DNA from: Dehalobacter sp. CP
GTDB lineage: Bacteria > Bacillota_B > Desulfitobacteriia > Desulfitobacteriales > Syntrophobotulaceae
Assembly: GCA_009910795.1 (NCBI GenBank)
Contig: VMEE01000049.1
Location: 1-5,444 of the forward strand
Direction: 5' to 3'
Length of the DNA: 5,444 nucleotides
In this document: in pieces, positions 1 to 5,444 of the stretch
Position numbering within the stretch: the first letter of the stretch is position 1
Layout: the number at the start of each line of letters is the position of its first letter
Notes under the pieces: model-generated
Told to the model about the DNA's origin: nothing
Databases searched by the model: none
Seen by the model: the letters and a program-made list of their open reading frames with translations, nothing else
Program-made: the position numbers and the translations under genes

Positions 1-113
1 ATGATACCTTGTTTCCCGCCTGTGGTTCCGCCAACAGTGCCGTAGAAATGACTCCGGAAGAAATCTACCAGCATAGCCAATCCACCCGTTGGGTGGATGT
101 GTGCGTGGAATAA
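1..113 (+). CDS. 3' end of an unidentified protein gene, cut by the left window edge
   Basis: The frame starting at base 3 is open from the window edge to a TAA stop at 111-113 and encodes the last 36 residues of a protein. The other two plus-strand frames hit stops at 43-45 and 74-76, so this is the only plus frame that runs through to the terminator. The peptide starts DTLFPACGSANSAVEM and ends RWVDVCVE. It has two cysteines (residues 7 and 34 of the fragment) and no obvious membrane segment. I do not recognise the family and assign no function. Support for a real gene end is positional: the stop lies 26 bases before a strong hairpin, as expected for a gene converging on the minus-strand gene that follows. 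An internal ATG (48-50) would give only a 20-residue peptide, so a longer gene entering from the left is more likely. The call stays tentative because the fragment is short. Confidence 0.55.
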   Translation, partial: DTLFPACGSANSAVEMTPEEIYQHSQSTRWVDVCVE

Positions 114-130
114 ACCCCGTACCTTTCGAG

Positions 131-172
131 ACATAAAACAAGAGCCTCCCTATGCGGGGAGGCTCTTTCGTT
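131..172. terminator. Bidirectional intrinsic terminator between converging genes
   Basis: An 11-bp perfect inverted repeat pairs 140-150 (AAGAGCCTCCC) with 157-167 (GGGAGGCTCTT) around a 6-base loop. On the minus strand the stem is followed by a T-rich run (GTTTTATGT, bases 139-131), the classic Rho-independent form, so it should end the PFOR transcript 28 bases after its stop codon. On the plus strand only a short T-run follows the stem (TTTCGTT), so it is a weaker terminator for the gene ending at 113. The placement between two convergent stop codons fits a shared terminator. Confidence 0.88.
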
Positions 173-194
173 GATGCTAACTGAAACTTATGGA

Positions 195-3100
195 CTATTT
201 TTCTTCATTTCCGGGTTTCCCGCCGTCGGTCTTCTCGCTTTCCGGCTCCGCTTTCGCCGCTCCTGCTTTTTCCGAGATATAAAGTGGAGTGGTGTCTGCC
301 ATTTGCTTGTAGGTGAGATACTTTTCCTTGGCGCTTTTTGCAGAGGCATCAAACAAGTTTTCCGCCAAATCCGGGAATTCTTTCAATAGAGACGAGTATC
401 GTGTTTGCCCCATGAGGTATTCCTTGAAAGCCATCTTGGGCTCTTTGGAATCCAAGGTGAAGGGATTTTCCCCCTCAGCTTTCTTGGTGGGGTTGTATCG
501 ATACAAATGCCAGTAACCGGCATCTACGGCCCTCTTAATGTCCTCTTGGGATTTCCCCATTCCTGCCTTGATTCCATGGTTGATGCAGGGGGAGTAGGCA
601 ATAATCAAGGAGGGTCCATCATAGTTTTCCGCTTCGACGATGGCCTTCATCAATTGATTTTTGTCGGAGCCCATTCCCACTTGCGCCACATACACATAGC
701 CGTAGGTCATGGCCAACATACCCAAATCCTTCTTCTTCACCGCTTTCCCTGAGGCGGCAAATTTTGCAATGGCCGCTTCCGGTGTGGCCTTGCTGGCTTG
801 TCCTCCGGTGTTGGAGTACACTTCCGTATCAAACACCAACACGTTGATGTTTTCTCCTGATGCCAGTACATGGTCCAATCCGCCGTATCCGATATCATAG
901 GCCCATCCATCTCCGCCAACCGCCCAGATGGAAGGTTTTACCAAGTAATCCTGGTGATCCTTCACCAATTTTACTTGTTTCTTCAGGGGTGCCGATTCCG
1001 GTTTCCAAGCCTGGATGGCCTTGATTACATTGTCCGCTCTCTCCCGGGTTCCTTCTCCCTGATCCTTTCCTTGAATCCATTCCTGGAAGGCTTCCTTCAC
1101 TGCCTTGGGAACCTTCTGTTCCAGCATTTCTTCCATGGCCTTCTGTATATTGTTTCGAATTTGTTTGGTTCCCAGCAACATCCCATAACCATACTCTGCA
1201 TTGTCTTCAAATAGTGAGTTGGCCCAAGCCGGTCCTCTTCCGTTTACATCTTGGCAATAGGGCATGGAAGGTGCAGAAGCACCCCAGATGGAAGAACAGC
1301 CGGTGGCATTGGCGATAATCATTCGATCCCCAAACAACTGGGTAATTAATTTAATATATGGTGTTTCTCCGCATCCCGCACAAGCCCCGGAAAATTCCAT
1401 GTAAGGTTGGCAATACTGGCTTCCCTTTACATTGTATTTGTTCGCCACACCCCCTTTATATGGGATGGTTTCTGCAAATAGCCAATTGGGCGCCTCTTTT
1501 TCCATTTCCTCAAAAGGTTTCATCACCAATGCTTTTTCTTTGGCCAAACATATATCTGCACAGTTCCCACAGCCCATGCAATCCATAGGCGACACCTGAA
1601 TGCGATATTGATGTCCTGCAAATGCCTTGTCATTGCTGGGTATGGTTACAAAATCCTTGGGCGCTTTTTTCGCCTCTTTCTCATCCAGAACATAAGGTCG
1701 AATGGAGGCATGAGGGCATACAAAGGAACACTGGTTACATTGAATACAGTTCTCCGGAATCCACTGGGGCACATGCATAGCCACACCCCGCTTCTCATAA
1801 CGACTGGTGCCCATGGGGAAGGTTCCGTCTTCCCGGCCTTCAAATGCGCTGACCGGCAGTTGGTCTCCCTCTTGACGATTCATGGGAATCAAAACTTCTT
1901 GGATAAATTCCGGGTAGTGAGATTTCTGGTTCTTATCCGGTGTCAATTTTTTCCAGGAATCCGGCACTTCAACGGCAGTCAATTCCTGAATACCGATGTC
2001 GACTGCCTTGTAATTCATATCCAGTATCTTCTGGCCTTTCTTGCCGTAGGCATCATCAATGCCCTTCTTCAAATGCTTCACCGCTTCTTTCAAAGGAATG
2101 ACCTGGGTCAATTGGAAAAAGCCGGCTTGCATAATCATATTGATTCGGTTCCCTAGGCCAATTTCTTCCGCATATCGGTACGCATCAATCGTGTAGAATT
2201 TAATTTTCTTATTGGCCAACGCAATTTTCACTTCCGTAGGCAGATGCTCTTCCAATTCTTCCTTCGACCAAGTGCAGTTCAACAGGAAGGTACCCCCTAC
2301 TTTCAGGTCCTTCAGCATATCATATTGATTCAGGTAAGCCTGATTGTGGCAGGCTACGAAATCTGCCTCGCTGATTAAATAGGTGGATTGAATGGGAGAC
2401 TTTCCAAATCTCAAGTGGGAAATGGTGACTCCTCCGGACTTTTTCGAATCATAGGCAAAATATCCTTGGGCATAAAGTGGGGTTTCATCGCCGATGATTT
2501 TAATAGCCGTTTTGTTGGCCCCCACCGTACCGTCCGAGCCCAATCCCCAGAACTTGCATCGAATGGTGCCTTCCGGCTCCCGGGAAAGACCCTGCTTATA
2601 GGGAAGGGAGGTCTTATACATATCGTCTTCGATACCCACTGTGAATCGGTCCTTGGGGGTCTTTTTCGCCAAATTATCATAGACCGCCTGAACCATGCCG
2701 GGGGCAAAGTCCTTGGAACCCAAACCATATCGGCCTCCATAGACCTCCGGTTGGAATTTACCGCCGTACAAAGCCGTTCTAACGTCTTGATATAGAGGCT
2801 CTCCAATGGAACCGGGATCCTTGACACGGTCTAATACCGCCAGTCTGGTTGCCGTCTTGGGCAAGGCTTTTAAGAACAACTCTTTCACAAAGGGACGATA
2901 CAGACGAACCTTCAACAGGCCCACTTTCTGGCCTTCTGCCACCAGTATTTTTACCGTCTCCTCAATGGCTTCGCAAGCGGAACCCATGGCAATAACCACA
3001 TGTTCTGCCTTGGGATGCCCTACATAATCAAAAGGTTTGTAACTGCGTCCTGTCAGCTTCTCAATCTCCTCCATATAGTGCTGAACTTCCGCAGGCACTT

Positions 3101-3815
3101 CATCATAAAACCGCCCCGCCGCTTCTCTGGCTTGGAAGAAAATGTCCGGATTCTGAGCCGTTCCCCGTACCACTGGATGTTCTGGATTTAAAGCTCTTCC
3201 GCGAAATTCCGATACGGCTTTCCAGTCCAACAGCTTGGATAAATCATTATAATCCAACACTTCAATTTTTTGGATTTCATGAGAAGTTCGGAATCCGTCA
3301 AAGAAGTGCATAAAGGGAACTCTGGTTCGAATGGCACTCAAATGCGCCACCGAGCCCAGATCCATCACTTCCTGAACCGAAGCGGATGCCAAAATGGCAA
3401 ACCCTGTTTGTCTGGCGGCCATCACATCACTATGGTCTCCAAAAATGGACAAGGCTTGGGCCGCAATGGCTCTCGCCGCTACATGGAACACTCCCGGAAG
3501 GAGTTCCCCCGAGATTTTATACATATTGGGAATCATCAACAACAATCCTTGGGAAGAAGTAAATGTGCTGGTCAATGCCCCTGACGCCAAAGACCCGTGG
3601 ACCGCACCGGCAGCTCCACCCTCGCTTTGCATTTCCGCCACACGAACCTTTTGTCCAAAGATGTTCTTTCTTCCATAAGCCGCCCACTCATCCACTTGTT
3701 CCGACATGTTGGACGAAGGCGTTATAGGATATATGGCCGCAACATCGGTAAAGGCATAGGCCACATGGGCCGCCGCCGTATTGCCGTCCATTGTTTTCAT
3801 CACTTTTTTTCTCAT
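195..3815 (-). CDS. nifJ: Pyruvate:ferredoxin (flavodoxin) oxidoreductase, single-chain PFOR
   Basis: This cytoplasmic enzyme oxidatively decarboxylates pyruvate with CoA to acetyl-CoA and CO2, passing electrons to ferredoxin or flavodoxin. The 1206-residue chain has the homodimeric PFOR domain order. The N-terminal domain has YPITPSS (29-35), EMQSEGG (61-67, with E65 matching the thiamine-contacting Glu) and R115 in HVAARA. A second domain spans about 260-415. The CoA-binding domain follows, with GSDGTVGANK at 426-435. A two-cluster ferredoxin insert has C690/C693/C696/C700 and C746/C749/C752/C756. The thiamine diphosphate domain has GDGWAYDIGYGG (968-979) and DTEVYSNTGG (996-1005). The proximal cluster cysteines are C812, C815, C840 and C1077. 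All twelve cluster cysteines are present and the frame is intact, so the enzyme should be active. The family usually runs about 1170-1230 residues. The start at 3815 is chosen because a strong ribosome binding site lies 6 bases upstream; an in-frame ATG at codon 6 has none. Residue 757 is Leu, not the usual Pro. The last ~30 residues are a charged Ala/Glu/Lys/Gly tail. The gene probably forms its own transcription unit. The name por is also used. Confidence 0.98.
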   Translation of the reverse strand: MRKKVMKTMDGNTAAAHVAYAFTDVAAIYPITPSSNMSEQVDEWAAYGRKNIFGQKVRVAEMQSEGGAAGAVHGSLASGALTSTFTSSQGLLLMIPNMYKISGELLPGVFHVAARAIAAQALSIFGDHSDVMAARQTGFAILASASVQEVMDLGSVAHLSAIRTRVPFMHFFDGFRTSHEIQKIEVLDYNDLSKLLDWKAVSEFRGRALNPEHPVVRGTAQNPDIFFQAREAAGRFYDEVPAEVQHYMEEIEKLTGRSYKPFDYVGHPKAEHVVIAMGSACEAIEETVKILVAEGQKVGLLKVRLYRPFVKELFLKALPKTATRLAVLDRVKDPGSIGEPLYQDVRTALYGGKFQPEVYGGRYGLGSKDFAPGMVQAVYDNLAKKTPKDRFTVGIEDDMYKTSLPYKQGLSREPEGTIRCKFWGLGSDGTVGANKTAIKIIGDETPLYAQGYFAYDSKKSGGVTISHLRFGKSPIQSTYLISEADFVACHNQAYLNQYDMLKDLKVGGTFLLNCTWSKEELEEHLPTEVKIALANKKIKFYTIDAYRYAEEIGLGNRINMIMQAGFFQLTQVIPLKEAVKHLKKGIDDAYGKKGQKILDMNYKAVDIGIQELTAVEVPDSWKKLTPDKNQKSHYPEFIQEVLIPMNRQEGDQLPVSAFEGREDGTFPMGTSRYEKRGVAMHVPQWIPENCIQCNQCSFVCPHASIRPYVLDEKEAKKAPKDFVTIPSNDKAFAGHQYRIQVSPMDCMGCGNCADICLAKEKALVMKPFEEMEKEAPNWLFAETIPYKGGVANKYNVKGSQYCQPYMEFSGACAGCGETPYIKLITQLFGDRMIIANATGCSSIWGASAPSMPYCQDVNGRGPAWANSLFEDNAEYGYGMLLGTKQIRNNIQKAMEEMLEQKVPKAVKEAFQEWIQGKDQGEGTRERADNVIKAIQAWKPESAPLKKQVKLVKDHQDYLVKPSIWAVGGDGWAYDIGYGGLDHVLASGENINVLVFDTEVYSNTGGQASKATPEAAIAKFAASGKAVKKKDLGMLAMTYGYVYVAQVGMGSDKNQLMKAIVEAENYDGPSLIIAYSPCINHGIKAGMGKSQEDIKRAVDAGYWHLYRYNPTKKAEGENPFTLDSKEPKMAFKEYLMGQTRYSSLLKEFPDLAENLFDASAKSAKEKYLTYKQMADTTPLYISEKAGAAKAEPESEKTDGGKPGNEEK

Positions 3816-3820
3816 TAGAA

Positions 3821-3830
3821 CCCTCCTTTT
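3821..3830 (-). promoter_or_regulatory. Ribosome binding site of the PFOR gene
   Basis: On the minus strand the sequence reads AAAAGGAGGG, ending 5 bases before the ATG at 3815; the AGGAGG core is 6 bases away. It is a near-perfect match to the 16S rRNA anti-Shine-Dalgarno sequence. It decides the start in favour of codon 1, because the in-frame ATGs at codons 6 and 9 are preceded by A-rich or coding sequence with no such match. Confidence 0.92.
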
Positions 3831-3859
3831 GATTTTTTCCTGAAAAAAGGTATATCCCT

Positions 3860-3888
3860 ACTTTAATGCATATCGGGGGGTCTGTCAA
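3860..3888 (-). promoter_or_regulatory. Sigma-A-type promoter for the PFOR gene
   Basis: On the minus strand a perfect -35 box TTGACA (3888-3883) is followed by a 17-base spacer and a -10 box TAAAGT (3865-3860), which matches TATAAT at 4 of 6 positions. Transcription would begin near 3855-3853, giving a leader of about 38 bases that includes the ribosome binding site. The spacer carries a run of six C (3880-3875). The position just downstream of the transporter's terminator hairpin supports an independent PFOR transcript. The boxes are seen directly; activity is inferred. Confidence 0.8.
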
Positions 3889-3903
3889 TATAAGGCCTTG
3901 TAT
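3888..3903. promoter_or_regulatory. Palindrome overlapping the edge of the PFOR -35 box, possible operator
   Basis: The 8-base perfect palindrome AAGGCCTT (3892-3899) is flanked, after one mismatched pair, by three more complementary pairs. Read on the minus strand it is ATACAAGGCCTTATAT, touching the first base of the -35 box. A protein bound here could block RNA polymerase. It matches no regulator consensus I can name with confidence, and a short palindrome can arise by chance. Confidence 0.3.
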
Positions 3904-3910
3904 ACTTTCT

Positions 3911-3924
3911 TATGGAAAACCATA
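3911..3924. repeat. Short inverted repeat upstream of the PFOR promoter
   Basis: TATGG (3911-3915) and CCATA (3920-3924) form a perfect 5-base inverted repeat around a central AAAA. It lies about 22 bases upstream of the -35 box and just after the transporter's terminator in minus-strand order. The spacing is suitable for an activator or repressor site, but no regulator is identified. It is too short to be a strong transcript hairpin. Confidence 0.3.
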
Positions 3925-3927
3925 CAC

Positions 3928-3964
3928 AATTCAAAGGGACCGGCCTTATCTGGCCGGTCCCTTT
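3928..3964 (-). terminator. Terminator hairpin after the amino acid permease gene
   Basis: A perfect 13-bp inverted repeat pairs 3933-3945 (AAAGGGACCGGCC) with 3952-3964 (GGCCGGTCCCTTT) around a 6-base loop. It begins 40 bases after the permease stop codon in the direction of transcription. On the minus strand the stem is followed by TTTGAATTGTG, so the T-run is short. The stem is very stable, but the weak tail leaves room for some readthrough into the PFOR gene. No plus-strand gene lies nearby to use it in the other direction. Confidence 0.75.
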
Positions 3965-4004
3965 CTCCCGAAACACACTTACGTTATTTTGGGCTTTGAT
4001 TCCA

Positions 4005-5444
4005 TTATGCTCGTACTTTCTTAGGCTCTACTTTCTTGCTGACTAAGAACAATACAATGGCGATTACGGCAAAGATGATGGCCGTAATGAGAATGGCATT
4101 CAGCATGGCATAAAAGTCAGAGAGGAATCCGGAGCCATATACTTCCAGATACCATTCCGGACCCCATTCACCCCACCAGTCTCCTTCAAACCACATGAGC
4201 CATGGGTATGCGATGAATCCCATCAGAGAAATCACAGCAAAGTTGAATGACATTCTTCGAGTGTCCCCTACCGCTAATTTGGTTTTGGGATTCAACGGAT
4301 AATTAACCGGGTCTTTCTTGGCCAATCCGCCATACATTCTCTTCCATATAATATAGAGAATGGGACCAGACGTGATTCCCAGCATACCGCCGATGAAGTA
4401 GTCTGTTCCATTGATGAAAAAGGCGATCACCGCGATGGTAATGGGAACTACACAAATCAGAGTTAAGAACCCTGTACCGCCGGGGATTTTGAACTTTCTC
4501 TCTTCATCCGGAATTTTCTTTCGAAGAATCATGGCCGAGATGAAAATCATAATATAAGCAGACACCAATAGGAATACATCAATAACCACTACGGTGGTGA
4601 ATGCAAACTGACAAAGAATGATGTTTACAATGGCCACTGATAATACGGCAACATAGGGAACGCCGTGTTTTTTGTCCACTTTTATCATAATGGGTGGAGC
4701 CAGATAATCTTCCGCCAAAGCAAAGAATCCACGAGAACCGGATGCAATATAGGTGTTATAGATAGAACACTGGGCCATCACCGCTACGATGACAAAGAAT
4801 ACGCCAAAAGCCGGTCCCAAGAACACCTCGGCCACCGTACCGTATCCAACGCTACCCACTTCTGTACCCCATTCATCCCACATTCCCAGGGAGGCCAATC
4901 CACCCATGGTGGGGAAAATATATACCGCCATAATAATTGGCACCGTAATCAATGTGGCCTTGGGAATAACCTGTGGATCGGAAACTTCCCCAGCTACTGT
5001 GGACATGGATTCGTACCCCGAATACATCCACATACCGATGGCAATACCCATACCAACATAGTAAACCCAATCACCAAAAGCAATACCACTGACCCCCATG
5101 ATATCTCCATCCGCTGTGAATGGAATAAAGGGGTTCTGGCTCCAGTTTAAGAAACCGACGATAGCTACCATACCAAAGGCGACGATAACCAGAATAGAAA
5201 GAATGGTACTTACAATACCTACATCCTTCACCCCGCGTATATTGATATAAGTAAATACAAGAATCATTGCGATTTTGAAAATCATTTCCTGGGTTGTGGT
5301 CAAATCCCACTGGCCGGCCACATAGCCCCCCGCCAGGATTACGTAAAGCGTATTATCGATGTAGATGGAAATGGTTCTCCACCACCCTGCCTGGAATCCC
5401 CAGTATTCTCCCAGAGCTTCCTGGACCCATTTGTAATATCCACC
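4005..5444 (-). CDS. APC-superfamily amino acid permease, 5' end beyond the right window edge
   Basis: This is an integral membrane transporter, probably an amino acid or related amine importer or exchanger of the APC (amino acid-polyamine-organocation) superfamily. The window holds its last 479 codons, ending in TAA at 4005-4007. The frame is open to base 5444 and starts with GGYYKWVQEALG, then WGFQAGW, the conserved APC segment following the second membrane helix, so roughly the first two helices are missing. Numbering from the window edge, hydrophobic helices lie near 23-43, 56-73, 77-99, 126-147, 160-186, 205-228, 263-283, 286-307, 326-345, 349-368, 399-418 and 445-467; some of these may be half-helices. 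The GYE motif (143-145) followed by AGEVSDPQVIPKA is the typical APC substrate-site region and loop. The tail KKVEPKKVRA is positively charged and therefore probably cytoplasmic. The loop before the last helix is unusually rich in tryptophan. Substrate cannot be set from the sequence. A hairpin separates it from the downstream PFOR gene. Confidence 0.92.
   Translation of the reverse strand, partial: GGYYKWVQEALGEYWGFQAGWWRTISIYIDNTLYVILAGGYVAGQWDLTTTQEMIFKIAMILVFTYINIRGVKDVGIVSTILSILVIVAFGMVAIVGFLNWSQNPFIPFTADGDIMGVSGIAFGDWVYYVGMGIAIGMWMYSGYESMSTVAGEVSDPQVIPKATLITVPIIMAVYIFPTMGGLASLGMWDEWGTEVGSVGYGTVAEVFLGPAFGVFFVIVAVMAQCSIYNTYIASGSRGFFALAEDYLAPPIMIKVDKKHGVPYVAVLSVAIVNIILCQFAFTTVVVIDVFLLVSAYIMIFISAMILRKKIPDEERKFKIPGGTGFLTLICVVPITIAVIAFFINGTDYFIGGMLGITSGPILYIIWKRMYGGLAKKDPVNYPLNPKTKLAVGDTRRMSFNFAVISLMGFIAYPWLMWFEGDWWGEWGPEWYLEVYGSGFLSDFYAMLNAILITAIIFAVIAIVLFLVSKKVEPKKVRA

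Noticed and set aside
171..389. A 72-codon plus-strand frame starting at the edge of the terminator
   Set aside because: It starts right after the hairpin, has no ribosome binding site, and runs antisense to the PFOR C-terminus.
405..752. A 115-codon plus-strand frame opposite the PFOR C-terminal region
   Set aside because: It is antisense to the conserved thiamine diphosphate domain, with no start signals and no recognisable domain.
1608..2156. A 182-codon open frame on the plus strand inside the PFOR gene
   Set aside because: It lies wholly antisense to a strongly conserved PFOR region. The peptide shows no recognisable domain, and antisense open frames are expected opposite a long gene with biased codon use.
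2411..2827. A 138-codon minus-strand frame in a different register within PFOR
   Set aside because: It overlaps the real PFOR frame on the same strand, has no independent start signals, and has an Arg/Pro/Ser-rich shadow composition.
3816..4004. A riboswitch or small RNA in the intergenic region
   Set aside because: The predicted PFOR leader is only about 38 bases, too short for a known riboswitch, and the one strong hairpin belongs to the end of the permease transcript.
4665..5150. A 161-codon open frame on the plus strand opposite the permease
   Set aside because: It is antisense to conserved membrane helices, and its His/Asn-rich peptide is typical of the reverse of a hydrophobic coding sequence.
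4005..5321. A GTG at 5321 as the true start of the permease
   Set aside because: The frame continues open for 41 more codons to the window edge and those codons encode conserved APC sequence (GGYYKW, WGFQAGW), so the gene is truncated by the window, not started there.

Overview
The window looks like ordinary chromosomal DNA from an anaerobic, fermentative Gram-positive bacterium, most likely a Clostridia-type Firmicute. The reasons are a single-chain pyruvate:ferredoxin oxidoreductase (PFOR), a strong AAAGGAGG ribosome binding site, a sigma-A-type promoter and compact hairpin terminators. Genus cannot be set from the sequence alone.

Layout, left to right. Bases 1-113 hold the last 36 codons of an unidentified plus-strand gene that enters from the left. 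It converges on the gene to its right, and one strong hairpin (140-167) sits between the two and can serve both strands. Bases 195-3815, on the minus strand, are a complete 1206-codon PFOR gene (nifJ/por type) with all expected cofactor motifs. Bases 3816-4004 are a 189-base intergenic region. Read in minus-strand order, it contains the 3' end and terminator hairpin of the upstream transporter gene, two small palindromes, a near-consensus promoter, a short leader of about 38 bases and the PFOR ribosome binding site. Bases 4005-5444, on the minus strand, are an APC-superfamily amino acid permease whose 5' end lies beyond the right edge.

PFOR and the permease point the same way but are separated by a hairpin and a dedicated promoter, so they are probably separate transcription units. 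An amino acid importer next to PFOR fits an organism that takes up amino acids, converts some to pyruvate and oxidises that to acetyl-CoA with ferredoxin as electron acceptor. That link is inference from adjacency, not proof.

I found no RNA gene, mobile element, CRISPR array or new multi-gene system. The points worth a second look are small: palindromes around the PFOR promoter, an atypical residue after the last cysteine of a ferredoxin cluster, a short charged tail on PFOR, a tryptophan-rich loop in the permease, and an unidentified gene end at the left edge.
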